64,000 bases of DNA from DASPNH01 sp035626675 (lineage in GTDB: Bacteria > Desulfobacterota > Binatia > UBA1149 > CAITLU01). Location of the stretch: positions 1 to 64,000 of the forward strand of contig DASPNH010000202.1 of NCBI GenBank assembly GCA_035626675.1, given 5' to 3'. The translations under genes were made by a program, and so were the position numbers. The notes under the pieces are model-generated. The model was not told the DNA's origin, did not search any database, and saw nothing but the letters and a program-made list of their open reading frames with translations. Of the stretch, positions 33,465 through 42,028 are shown one piece after another. Positions within the stretch are counted from its first letter, which is position 1, and each line of letters opens with the position of its first letter.

Positions 33465-34067
33465 ATGAAATCGATCACCCGAACTCTCATCACACCATCC
33501 GTTGCGGCGCTCCTGGGCTTCGCCATCATGATGGCGCCCGCGAGTGCATCTGCCCAGGCAGCACCCTCGGATCACCTCAAGTGCTACAAGATCAAGGACA
33601 CCAAGATGTTCAAGAGCGCCGAGGCCAATCTGCAGGCGCAGACCGAGGACTTCGGCCTTCAGAACTGTCTGATCAAGCCCAAGGCAAAGAGCTATTGCGT
33701 TCCCGTCCAGAAGACCGTGACCAATCTGCAGGACGGCCATCCGGTCGAGCTCGGCGGTGCCGATCAGACTGGCGGGCGCATCTGCTACAAGGCGAAGTGT
33801 CCGAAGCAGGAAATCGCGCCTAAGGTAGTCACGGACCAGTTCGGCACGCGCACCGTGCAGTTCAAGAACACCGTCCGCCTGTGCACGCCCGCCGTCGAGG
33901 GCAGCATTCCGACGACGACGCTGGCCCCGACGACGACGCTGCCGACCCCCACGACAACCATTCCGGTCACCACGACCCTGCCGGCGACCACGACCCTGCC
34001 CCTCCCGACGACGACATTGCCCGTTATTCCGACGACCCTGCCGGATATCGGCACTCTGATTCCGTAG
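33465..34067 (+). CDS. Secreted Cys-containing protein with Thr/Pro-rich tail
   Basis: 200 residues. The ATG at 33465 follows GGAGGAG by 7 nt. Signal peptide: SVAALLGFAIMMAPASASAQ. The mature domain (residues 32-140) begins DHLKCYKIKDTKMFK and continues with six cysteines (LQNCLIKPKAKSYCVPVQKT, GRICYKAKCPKQE, VRLCTPAVEG), likely three disulphides. From about residue 147 the chain is a low-complexity P-T-T-T-L repeat of about 45 residues, a typical extended surface linker, ending DIGTLIP. No sortase or anchoring signal is seen. Function unknown. Confidence 0.65.
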   Translation: MKSITRTLITPSVAALLGFAIMMAPASASAQAAPSDHLKCYKIKDTKMFKSAEANLQAQTEDFGLQNCLIKPKAKSYCVPVQKTVTNLQDGHPVELGGADQTGGRICYKAKCPKQEIAPKVVTDQFGTRTVQFKNTVRLCTPAVEGSIPTTTLAPTTTLPTPTTTIPVTTTLPATTTLPLPTTTLPVIPTTLPDIGTLIP

Positions 34068-34104
34068 GGCCGCTCAAAGCGTAGAGGGTCGGCCTCGACC
34101 GCGC

Positions 34105-34155
34105 GGGTCAGGCACCTTTTCCGGCAGCCGGAAAAGGTGCCTGACCCTTTTTTTT
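34105..34155 (+). terminator. Terminator-like long palindrome, REP-like element between convergent genes
   Basis: Perfect 20-bp arms GGGTCAGGCACCTTTTCCGG (34105-34124) and complement (34128-34147) around CAG, followed by eight T (34148-34155). It works as an intrinsic terminator for the gene ending at 34067. The head GGGTCAGGCACC is shared with other palindromes in the window (38238, 60956, 63930), so it is also a member of a dispersed repeat family. The stop codon of hemH uses the end of the T run. Confidence 0.85.
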
Positions 34156-35164
34156 ACCGGCGGTGAGGCGAATAGACGCAGCAGGCGGGCGCGCATGGCC
34201 ACGGCCGCGGACCGCGCGCTCCCAGGGTCGAGGTCGGCCGCCCCATGACATGGTCTTCGATCATGTCGACCAGCCCTGCTGCGAACCGCGGCGAGGCTCC
34301 GACGGCCTCGGCTCGAGCCAGGCGGATTCCGCATTCGGATGCGACCGCCGCGGCCTCGATGTCGAGATCGAACTTCACCTCCATGTGATCCGCGACGAAA
34401 CCTATGGGCACCAGCACGATCTCGCGCACGCCGTCCGAGGCCAAGGCGCGCAGGCGATCGCGGACGTCCGGCTCGAGCCACGGCTGCACGGCCGTCCCGC
34501 TGCGACTCTGATACACGAGCTCGTGAGCGAGCTCCGGCGCCGATCTGGCAGCAACGAGCGCGCAGGCTTCCTCGAGCTCCGCGACGTAGTCGGACGTGGT
34601 GGCCATTGCCGTGGGAATGGAATGCGCCGTGAAGAGCAGACGCACGCGTGGACGATTCGCATCGCCGAGCGAGGCCAGCGCGGCACGCGTATGCTCGGCC
34701 ATGGTCTCGATGAAGCCGGGGTGGTTCCAATACGGTGCCAGCTTCTCGATGACCGGGGCGCCCTCTCCGACCACGGTGCGAGCGCGCTCGATGTCATCGA
34801 GATACTGGCGGCAGGCCGAATAGGAGCTGTATGCCGAGGTGGCGATCGCGACCGCACGACCGATGCCGTCGCGCGCCATTTTCCGGACTGTATCTTCGAG
34901 AAACGGCGGCGCGTTGCGATTGCCCCAGTAGACGGGCAGCGCGATGCCGCGCGCCTCGAGCTCGGCCTGCAGCGCCGCGATCAGCTTGCGACACTCCTCG
35001 TTGATGGGGCTGACGCCGCCGAACAGCATGTAGTGGGCGGCGACCTGCTCCAGGCGCTGGCGCGGAACGCCGCGCCCAGCCGTGACGCGCTCCAGAAACG
35101 GCATGACTTCGTCCGGGCCCTCGGGACCGCCGAAGGACAGCAGCAGGACGGCGTCGAAAGTCAT
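34154..35164 (-). CDS. hemH: Ferrochelatase
   Basis: Inserts Fe2+ into protoporphyrin IX (or coproporphyrin III), the last or near-last step of haem synthesis. Family motifs: LLLSFGGPEGPDEVMPFLERV at the N-terminus, VYWGNRNAPPFLEDTV, then VRLLFTAHSIPTAMA with the catalytic His, and VPIGFVADHMEVKFDLD with the conserved Glu. I chose the ATG at 35164 (TFDAVLLLSFGG); an ATG at 35185 adds seven residues. The C-terminus ends with a Cys-rich CAPACCVY, reminiscent of [2Fe-2S] ferrochelatases but not proof of a cluster. No other haem genes are adjacent; it is divergent from the oxidoreductase at 35221. Confidence 0.9.
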   Translation of the reverse strand: MTFDAVLLLSFGGPEGPDEVMPFLERVTAGRGVPRQRLEQVAAHYMLFGGVSPINEECRKLIAALQAELEARGIALPVYWGNRNAPPFLEDTVRKMARDGIGRAVAIATSAYSSYSACRQYLDDIERARTVVGEGAPVIEKLAPYWNHPGFIETMAEHTRAALASLGDANRPRVRLLFTAHSIPTAMATTSDYVAELEEACALVAARSAPELAHELVYQSRSGTAVQPWLEPDVRDRLRALASDGVREIVLVPIGFVADHMEVKFDLDIEAAAVASECGIRLARAEAVGASPRFAAGLVDMIEDHVMGRPTSTLGARGPRPWPCAPACCVYSPHRR

Positions 35165-35220
35165 CGCGGCAGCACCCGATCCCATTGAACGAGCGCTGAG
35201 CGAAGCGCAAGCTGCCCCGC

Positions 35221-36243
35221 ATGCGACAGGTCTGGATTCCCAAAGCCGGTCCGCCCGAGGTTCTCGAAGTGCGCGAAGCGCCCGATCCGCAGCCGAAGGC
35301 CGGCGAGATCCGCGTTCGCGTCGAGGCCAGCGGAGTCAACTTCGCCGACATCATGGGCCGCCTCGGACTGTATCCCGATCTTCCGGCGATGCCGGTCGTG
35401 GTCGGCTACGAAGTCGGCGGCCGCGTCGACGCGGTCGGTGCCGGTGTCGATGCGAGCTGGAACGGACGCGACGTCTTCGCGATGACGCGCTTCGGCGGCT
35501 ATTCCGACGTCGTCTGTGTTCCCGAGAACCAGGTGTTCGCGCGTCCGGGCGGCATGAGCGCCCAGCAAGGCGCCGCACTGCCCGTCAACTACTTCACGGC
35601 CTATCAGCTCGTCATCGTCATGGGCGGCCTGCGCGCCGGCGAGACGATGCTCGTGCACTCGGCCGGAGGCGGCGTCGGCATCGCCGCCACCCAACTCGCC
35701 AAGCACATCGGGGCTACGGTGATCGGCACGGCCTCGCGCTCCAAGCACGAGCAGCTTGCCGCCATCGGCGTCGATCATCTCATCGACTATCGCACCGAGG
35801 ACTTCGAGAAGCGTGCGCGCCAGATCACGGGCGGGCGCGGGGTCGAGCTCATCCTGGATGCCGTCGGCGGCGACTCGTTCAAGAAGGGCTACCGCCTGCT
35901 GGCGCCGACCGGGCGCCTGGGCATGTTCGGCATGTCGGCCGCCGCAAGTGGCAAGGAGCGCAGCATCGTCCGTGCGCTCAGGACGGTGGCAAGCATGCCG
36001 TGGCTGCAGTTCAATCCTCCCTCGCTGCTCAACGCCAACAAGGGCGTCTTCGGCGTCAACCTGGGTCACATGTGGGGAGAGGTCGCACGCCTGCGAGGCT
36101 GGGGCGAGCATCTGCTGGAGCTGTGGAAGCAGGGCGTGGTCAGGCCACACGTCGACGAGACCTTCCCGTTCGCGCAGGCGGCGGCAGCGCATCACTACAT
36201 CCAGGACCGCAAGAATCTCGGCAAGGTGCTGCTGGTTCCGTGA
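35221..36243 (+). CDS. Quinone oxidoreductase-like MDR protein (VAT-1/zeta-crystallin type)
   Basis: 340 residues, zinc-independent medium-chain oxidoreductase. Motifs: VRVEASGVNFADIMGRLGLY (quinone reductase substrate side, replacing the zinc ligands), VVGYEVGGRVDAVGAGV, then GETMLVHSAGGGVGIAATQL, the NADPH-binding AGGGVG loop. GVELILDAVGGDSFKKGYRL follows. The loop LLNANKGVFGVNLGHMW is typical of the VAT-1-like subgroup. It reduces quinones or activated alkenes with NADPH. It starts 56 bp from hemH (divergent) and 46 bp before the thiolase, with which it may be co-transcribed. Confidence 0.85.
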   Translation: MRQVWIPKAGPPEVLEVREAPDPQPKAGEIRVRVEASGVNFADIMGRLGLYPDLPAMPVVVGYEVGGRVDAVGAGVDASWNGRDVFAMTRFGGYSDVVCVPENQVFARPGGMSAQQGAALPVNYFTAYQLVIVMGGLRAGETMLVHSAGGGVGIAATQLAKHIGATVIGTASRSKHEQLAAIGVDHLIDYRTEDFEKRARQITGGRGVELILDAVGGDSFKKGYRLLAPTGRLGMFGMSAAASGKERSIVRALRTVASMPWLQFNPPSLLNANKGVFGVNLGHMWGEVARLRGWGEHLLELWKQGVVRPHVDETFPFAQAAAAHHYIQDRKNLGKVLLVP

Positions 36244-36289
36244 TCGCCAGCGTCTTGTGACCGAAGCGGTTCCGCGCGACATTGCGCGC

Positions 36290-37468
36290 ATGAACGATCC
36301 GGTCGTCATCACGGGTTACGCGCGCACTCCGATGGGCGGTTTTCTCGGCGATCTCTCCGCACTGCCCGCCACTCGCCTCGGGTCGGCTGCCATCGCGGCC
36401 GCACTGGAAAGGGCCTCGCTGCCCGGCGATGCCGTCGAGGAAGTGCTGATGGGCTGCGTGCTGCCTGCTGGACTCGGGCAGGCACCGGCGCGGCAGGCCG
36501 CACTCGGCGCGGGAATTCCGGCCAGTGCCGGCTGCACCACCGTCAACAAGATGTGCGGCTCGGGCATGCAGGCGGCGATCCTGGCGCACGACATCCTGGC
36601 GGCCGGAAGCCGCGACGTCATCGTGGCCGGCGGCATGGAGAGCATGAGCAACGCGCCCTACCTGATGCCGAAGGCGCGCGCCGGCGCGCGCATGGGACAT
36701 GCCGAGGTCAAGGACCACATGTTCCTCGACGGTCTCGAGGATGCCTACGAGCAGGGACGCCTGATGGGCAGCTTTGCCGAGGAGACGGCCAGGCACTTCG
36801 GTTTCACCCGCGAGCAGCAGGACGCCTTCGCCGTCGAGTCGCTGATGCGCGCGCGCCGCGCCGGCCAGGGGGACTTCGATGCCGAGATCGTGCCGGTGAC
36901 CGTCAAGACGCGCGGCGGCGAGCAGAGCATCGCCATCGATGAGCAGCCGGCCAAGGCATCGCCCGAAAAGATCCCGACGCTGCGACCCGCTTTCGCCAAG
37001 GACGGCACGGTGACGGCCGCCAATTCGAGCTCGATCTCCGACGGCGCCGCCGCGCTCGTGCTGATGCGGCGCAGCCAGGCACAGGCGCGCGGCTGCCCGG
37101 TCAGCGGCGTGATTCGTGCGCATGCGTTTCATGCGCAGGCGCCTGCCTGGTTCACGACGGCTCCGGTCGGCGCGATCCGCAAGGCGCTGGCTCGCGCAGG
37201 CTGGAGCGCCGATCAGGTCGACCTGTTCGAGATCAACGAGGCCTTCGCCGTGGTGACGATGGCGGCCATGCGCGAGCTGTCGCTCGACCATGATCGCGTC
37301 AACGTCAGCGGCGGCGCATGTGCGCTGGGTCATCCCATCGGCGCATCCGGCGCCCGCATCGTGGCGACGTTGCTGTCGGCCCTGGCGCGCCGCGGGCTGA
37401 AGCGGGGCGTGGCCGCGCTGTGCATCGGCGGAGGCGAAGCCACCGCGCTGGCGGTGGAACGAGTCTGA
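36290..37468 (+). CDS. Thiolase (acetyl-CoA C-acyltransferase)
   Basis: 392 residues, the size of biosynthetic thiolases. Catalytic residues are in place: the nucleophilic Cys in NKMCGSGMQAAILA (about residue 88), the His in CALGHPIGASGARI (about 348) and the C-terminal Cys in ALCIGGGEATAL (about 379), with EINEAFAVV between. It condenses two acetyl-CoA or splits 3-ketoacyl-CoA. An in-frame GTG at 36257 would add 11 residues. The neighbouring quinone oxidoreductase might act on unsaturated acyl chains, but no other beta-oxidation gene is adjacent. Confidence 0.92.
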   Translation: MNDPVVITGYARTPMGGFLGDLSALPATRLGSAAIAAALERASLPGDAVEEVLMGCVLPAGLGQAPARQAALGAGIPASAGCTTVNKMCGSGMQAAILAHDILAAGSRDVIVAGGMESMSNAPYLMPKARAGARMGHAEVKDHMFLDGLEDAYEQGRLMGSFAEETARHFGFTREQQDAFAVESLMRARRAGQGDFDAEIVPVTVKTRGGEQSIAIDEQPAKASPEKIPTLRPAFAKDGTVTAANSSSISDGAAALVLMRRSQAQARGCPVSGVIRAHAFHAQAPAWFTTAPVGAIRKALARAGWSADQVDLFEINEAFAVVTMAAMRELSLDHDRVNVSGGACALGHPIGASGARIVATLLSALARRGLKRGVAALCIGGGEATALAVERV

Positions 37469-37634
37469 GGCCGATATCGCTGCGCCGACGCGCCGCAATC
37501 ACCGCGGCCGAAAGGTGCGCCGTTTCGTCGTGGCCAGCTGCGCCGCGGGCGAGCGATTTCGGATCCGCGGCTGCGGTGGAGCGTTCGACGTTGCCGGCTA
37601 TACTCGCGCGAGCCTGTCTTCCCGGAGGTACCCG

Positions 37635-38228
<594 letters not shown>

Positions 38229-38237
38229 TTTCGGAAT

Positions 38238-38292
38238 GGGGTCAGGTACTGAAAATCAGGGTGATGCACCCTGATTTTCAGTACCTGACCCC
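38238..38292. repeat. 25-bp-arm perfect palindrome, REP-like, overlapping a gene end
   Basis: Arms 38238-38262 and 38268-38292 are exact complements (head GGGGTCAGGTACTGAAAATC) around the 5-nt loop GATGC. It lies between the convergent sodC and amidohydrolase genes. The amidohydrolase stop codon (38256-38258) falls inside the left arm, so the element encodes about the last 12 residues of that protein. The head is shared with the elements at 34105 and 60956. Confidence 0.9.
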
Positions 38293-39704
38293 TTCTTGTC
38301 TGACCCCTGCTTCTTTCGAAGCAGCGGGCGGCCCGCGAGGATGACCTCGCGAATCTTCTCGGTGTCCTCGATTCGTGCGGTGGGATCGCCGTCGACCAGG
38401 ACGAGGTCGGCGCGTTTGCCGGCATCGATCTCGCCGAAGTTGGCATCGCGGCCGGAGAGGAAGCGGGCGTTGTCGTAGGTCGCGGCGCGCAGCGCCTGGC
38501 CCGGCGACATGCCGGCCTCGACCAGCTTTCTCATCTCCAGATGCAGGCCTGCGCCGGGAATGTTTCCCGGATTGGCCGCGTCGCTGCCCGCAAGCACCGG
38601 CACACCCGCTGCCATCAGCTTGCCGACGTTGCGCCGTCGTATCTCCCACGCATCCGATGCCGCCTTCATGAACACCTTGGCTTCCGGTCTGGCCGGCGTC
38701 GCCAGCAGCAGCTCCACGAGCTCGTCCGATGCGACCTCGCGCTCGATGGGAAGGAAGTCTTCGATCTTCGTGCGCGGACGTCCGCCCAGATCCCATCCGG
38801 CGATGGTGGCCACGACCGGCGTCGGCTCGTGCGCCAGTGCCGCGACGGTTTCCTCGCTGAGCTCGTCGCGCCACGGCGAATGCGCCAGTGCGTCCGCACC
38901 GGCGCGCACCGCTGCCAGAGCTTCGGCCGAATCGCCGATGTGGACGATGGAGCGGATGCCGGAGGCGTGCCCGGCCTCGATGATGCCGGCAAGCGCCTCC
39001 TGCGAAAGGTTGGGAACGTCCCCGGCAGCGCCCACGTCGATGGTGATCTTGAGGATGTCGGGGCGATGCTCGAGCAGCTCGGCCACGGCCTCATGGGCAT
39101 CCTGCGCACCGGCGATTTCGCGCGTCGCGCGCGGCAGCACGTACCAGCGCAGATACCACGGCAGCCACTCTCGCAGCACTTCGGCCGGATGACCGCCGTG
39201 CGCCGTAAAAACCGGACCGGCCGCGAACACGCGCGGGCCGAGCCGCTCGCCGCGTGCGATCTCGTCGCGCTGCTCGAAAATGGCCGGTGCGAGGCTGCCC
39301 AGATCCAGCACGGTGGTGACGCCTGCGTAGAGAAAGGCCGCCAGGTTGGCGTCCAGGTCGGGCAGCGAGCCGGTCGCGCCGGGCGGATTCGACGACGAGC
39401 CGGTGTGGGTATGGGTGTCGACGAGGCCCGGCAGCAGAGTGCCGCCGCCGCCGTCCAGCTCGGGGGCGCCGCCCGAGTCCAGCCCGCATTCGCTTATCTT
39501 CTCGATGCGACCCTCGCGCACGAGCACGTCCATCATGCCGTCGCTCAGACGCGCGCGCGGTGCATCGAAGACGCGAACGTTGCGGATCACGAGCGAGCCG
39601 GAGTGATCCTCTGGTAGCGATACCAGGCGCTCGCCGCCTCGGCCGCAGCCGGCGACCAGCAGCACGAAGGCGGGTGCGAGAATGCGTAGGAGGGCAGATG
39701 CCAT
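38256..39704 (-). CDS. Amidohydrolase lipoprotein, imidazolonepropionase-like
   Basis: 482 residues. The start at 39704 gives a lipoprotein signal (LLRILAPAFVLLVAGC, lipobox LVAGC, Cys20). The amidohydrolase core begins with GSLVIRNVRVFDA and metal motif LLPGLVDTHTHTGSSS (H-x-H), followed by GVTTVLDLG, GIRSIVHIGDSAEALAAV, ADALAHSPW, and VLAGSDAANPGNIPGAGLHLEM with the catalytic Asp. The composite-sandwich end GEIDAGKRADLVLVDGDP is typical of the imidazolonepropionase/prolidase-like amidohydrolase group. It would be membrane-tethered in the periplasm; substrate unknown. The final residues (after LLRKKQGSD) are encoded by the palindrome at 38238-38292 and are likely an acquired tail. Confidence 0.82.
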   Translation of the reverse strand: MASALLRILAPAFVLLVAGCGRGGERLVSLPEDHSGSLVIRNVRVFDAPRARLSDGMMDVLVREGRIEKISECGLDSGGAPELDGGGGTLLPGLVDTHTHTGSSSNPPGATGSLPDLDANLAAFLYAGVTTVLDLGSLAPAIFEQRDEIARGERLGPRVFAAGPVFTAHGGHPAEVLREWLPWYLRWYVLPRATREIAGAQDAHEAVAELLEHRPDILKITIDVGAAGDVPNLSQEALAGIIEAGHASGIRSIVHIGDSAEALAAVRAGADALAHSPWRDELSEETVAALAHEPTPVVATIAGWDLGGRPRTKIEDFLPIEREVASDELVELLLATPARPEAKVFMKAASDAWEIRRRNVGKLMAAGVPVLAGSDAANPGNIPGAGLHLEMRKLVEAGMSPGQALRAATYDNARFLSGRDANFGEIDAGKRADLVLVDGDPTARIEDTEKIREVILAGRPLLRKKQGSDKKGSGTENQGASP

Positions 39705-39745
39705 GACGGCAACTAGCATCGCGGCCGCCGCCAATCCAGGCATCG

Positions 39746-39899
39746 CGGCCCGCGCGGACTCGTGTCGTGCCGGCGCGGCCACGTCTGGTGCGGACGCGGC
39801 CTCGTCCCGTGCGGACACGGCCTCGTCCCGTGCGGACACGGCCTCGTCTCGTGCTGGCGCGGACTCGTCTCGTGCCGGCGCGGACTCGTGTCGTGCGAG
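39746..39899. repeat. 21-bp minisatellite between divergent genes
   Basis: Seven full units plus a partial one, starting at 39746, 39767, 39788, 39809, 39830, 39851, 39872 and 39893. The unit is of the type GTGCGGACACGGCCTCGTCC plus C, with variants CCGGCGCGGACTCGTGT. The period is exactly 21 bp, two helical turns and seven codons, and all frames stay open across it. It lies between the amidohydrolase start (39704) and the MacA-like start (39954), so it occupies the whole divergent promoter. I take it as noncoding because neither gene needs it and the family match starts after it. Confidence 0.88.
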
Positions 39900-39953
39900 G
39901 GCAACCCGACGCCGCAACTTCCTGTTTTCCACCGGCTGCGATTGAATCCACCG

Positions 39954-41240
39954 ATGCCCTCCGAGCAGGACCAGCCCCGCGGCGGCGACGTCGAGGAGCT
40001 TCTGGCGGCCGAGGACGCGATCGCCGAAGCGCGCCGCCGCCGCATCGTCATCGCCGCCGGTGCGCTGGCGCTGGGAGCGGCGGTGTGGTGGGCGATGAGC
40101 TCCGACGACGACGACCAGCGCATCCGCTACGCGACCGAGCCGGTCATGCGTGGCAACCTCGTGGTCACGGTCAGCGCCACCGGCGCGCTTCAGCCGACCA
40201 ATCAGGTCGAGATCGGCAGCGAGCTCTCGGGAATCGTCGACACCGTCGCGGTCGACCACAACGATCGCGTCAACAAGGGCCAGGTACTGGCGCGGCTGGA
40301 CCTTTCCCGGCTCAACGCCGAAGCCCTGCAGTCGCAGGCCGAGCTCGACGTGGCCAGGGCCGGCCTTCAGGAACGCCGCGCCACCTTGGCGGAAGCCGAA
40401 GCGTCGCTGGCCCGCCTGATCCAGGTCCGCAAGGCCAGCGGAGGCCGCGTTCCCTCCAGGCAGGAAATGGACAACGCCGAGGCGGCCGTCGCGCGCGGCC
40501 GCGCTGCCATCGCCAACTCGCAGGCGCAGATCGAGCTGGCACAGGCCAAGGTCGACTTCGCCAACACCAACCTTGCCAAGGCCGAGATCCGATCGCCGAT
40601 CGACGGCGTGGTGCTGAGCCGCGCCGTCGAGCCGGGCCAGACCATCGCGGCATCGTTCCAGGCACCCAAGCTGTTCACGCTGGCCGAGAGCCTCGAGCAG
40701 ATGGAGCTGGAGGTCGACGTCGACGAGGCCGACGTTGGTCAGGTTCGCGAAGGACAGAACGCGACGTTCACCGTCGACGCCTACCCCGACCGGCATTTCC
40801 CCGCGCGCATCACGCAGCTTCGCTACGCGTCCGAGACCGTCAACAACGTGGTCAGCTACAAGGCCGTACTCGAAGTCGACAACGACGATCTGGCGCTGCG
40901 ACCCGGCATGACGGCAACCGCCGAGATCGTCGTCGCCACCGTCGACGACGCGGTGCTGGCTCCCAACGCGGCGCTGCGTTTCGTGCCGCCGCGCACGCGC
41001 GAGGACGATCGCAGCCTGCTGCAGAAGATCATCCCGTTCAGCCGCCGGCGCGGCGGCCCGCAAAAGAGCGAGGAGCCCGCGGGCAGGGAACGCACGGTCT
41101 ACCGGCTCGAAGGCGGCGAGCCGGCGCCGGTCAAGATCACCATCGGCCTGACCGACGGCCGCCACACGCAGGTCGTCGAAGGCGAGGTGCGCGCCGACGA
41201 GAATCTGATCGTCGACGCCACGATGCCGAAGGAACAGTGA
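39954..41240 (+). CDS. macA: MacA-like periplasmic adaptor (membrane fusion protein) of an ABC efflux pump
   Basis: 428 residues. One N-terminal membrane helix (RIVIAAGALALGAAVWWAM, about 37-55), then the HlyD/MacA architecture: VMRGNLVVTVSATGALQPTN and a lipoyl half-motif VDHNDRVNKGQVLARLDLS. A helical hairpin (residues about 120-195) is followed by the second lipoyl half AEIRSPIDGVVLSRAVEPGQ. The beta-barrel has FTVDAYPDRHFPARITQL and the membrane-proximal domain ends with EGEVRADENLIVD. It bridges the MacB permease to an outer-membrane channel. The ATG at 39954 was chosen because upstream codons are repeat DNA. Its stop overlaps the GTG of the ATPase gene (GTGA), indicating translational coupling. 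Confidence 0.88.
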   Translation: MPSEQDQPRGGDVEELLAAEDAIAEARRRRIVIAAGALALGAAVWWAMSSDDDDQRIRYATEPVMRGNLVVTVSATGALQPTNQVEIGSELSGIVDTVAVDHNDRVNKGQVLARLDLSRLNAEALQSQAELDVARAGLQERRATLAEAEASLARLIQVRKASGGRVPSRQEMDNAEAAVARGRAAIANSQAQIELAQAKVDFANTNLAKAEIRSPIDGVVLSRAVEPGQTIAASFQAPKLFTLAESLEQMELEVDVDEADVGQVREGQNATFTVDAYPDRHFPARITQLRYASETVNNVVSYKAVLEVDNDDLALRPGMTATAEIVVATVDDAVLAPNAALRFVPPRTREDDRSLLQKIIPFSRRRGGPQKSEEPAGRERTVYRLEGGEPAPVKITIGLTDGRHTQVVEGEVRADENLIVDATMPKEQ

Positions 41241-42028
41241 GCGGCGCGGCGGCAGACGGCGGCGTGCGCGGTGCGGGCACCCGCGGAGTCGGGCAGCGCG
41301 ATGTCGACGATGCTGCGCGGCAGGCGACCGGTCGCGGCGACGGCCCGCTGATCCAGCTGCGCGCGGTGCGCAAGGTCTACGGCAGCGGCCAGGCGGCGAT
41401 GCATGCACTGCGCGGCGTCGACCTCGACATCCATCGCGGCGAGTTCGTGGCGGTGATGGGGCCGAGCGGCTCGGGCAAATCGACCTGCATGAACATCGTC
41501 GGCTGTCTGGATACCCCGAGCGGCGGCAGCTATCGCTTCCGCGGCGTCGAGGTCACCACGCTGACGCGGCGCCAGCGCGCACTGCTGCGCCGCTTCTGGC
41601 TCGGCTTCGTGTTCCAGGGGTTCAACCTGCTGCCGCGCACGACGGCGGTCGAGAACGTCGAGCTGCCGCTGATGTACCGCGGCACGCGGCCGCGCGAGCG
41701 GCGCGCCGCTGCGCTGGCGGCGCTGGCCGAAGTGGGGCTGACCGGCTGGGAGACGCACACTCCGGGCGAGCTGTCGGGCGGACAGCAGCAGCGCGTGGCG
41801 ATCGCGCGCGCCATCGTCACCAAGCCTTCCCTGCTGCTTGCCGACGAGCCCACGGGCAATCTCGACTCGGCCCGCAGCGTCGAGATCATGGAGCTGCTCG
41901 GCCGCTTCAATCGCGATGCGGGAATCACCGTGGTCATGGTCACGCACGAGCCGGACATGGCACGGTACGCGCGCCGTATCGTGCACTTCACCGACGGCCT
42001 GGTTTCCTCGGACGAGGCCCGCCACTGA
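41237..42028 (+). CDS. MacB/LolD-type ABC transporter ATP-binding protein
   Basis: 263 residues starting at a GTG that overlaps the macA stop. After a Gly/Arg-rich leader of about 35 residues comes the ATPase: RAVRKVYGSGQAAMHALRGV, Walker A MGPSGSGKSTCMNIVG, Q-loop FVFQGFNLLPRTTAVEN, signature LSGGQQQRVAIARA, Walker B LLLADEPTGNLDS and H-loop VVMVTHEPD. The pattern YRFRGVEVTTLTRRQRALLR is that of the MacB/LolD/FtsE group. E. coli MacB carries ATPase and permease in one chain; here they are separate genes. It is cytosolic, bound to the permease below. Confidence 0.9.
   Translation: MSGAAADGGVRGAGTRGVGQRDVDDAARQATGRGDGPLIQLRAVRKVYGSGQAAMHALRGVDLDIHRGEFVAVMGPSGSGKSTCMNIVGCLDTPSGGSYRFRGVEVTTLTRRQRALLRRFWLGFVFQGFNLLPRTTAVENVELPLMYRGTRPRERRAAALAALAEVGLTGWETHTPGELSGGQQQRVAIARAIVTKPSLLLADEPTGNLDSARSVEIMELLGRFNRDAGITVVMVTHEPDMARYARRIVHFTDGLVSSDEARH

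Noticed and set aside
39746..39899. Short CRISPR-like array
   Set aside because: Units are contiguous 21-bp copies without spacers, and there are no cas genes.
39762..39953. The 21-bp repeats as the N-terminus of MacA (C-G-H-G-L-V-P repeats)
   Set aside because: No MacA has this leader, an ATG follows directly before the conserved region, and all frames are open through the repeats.
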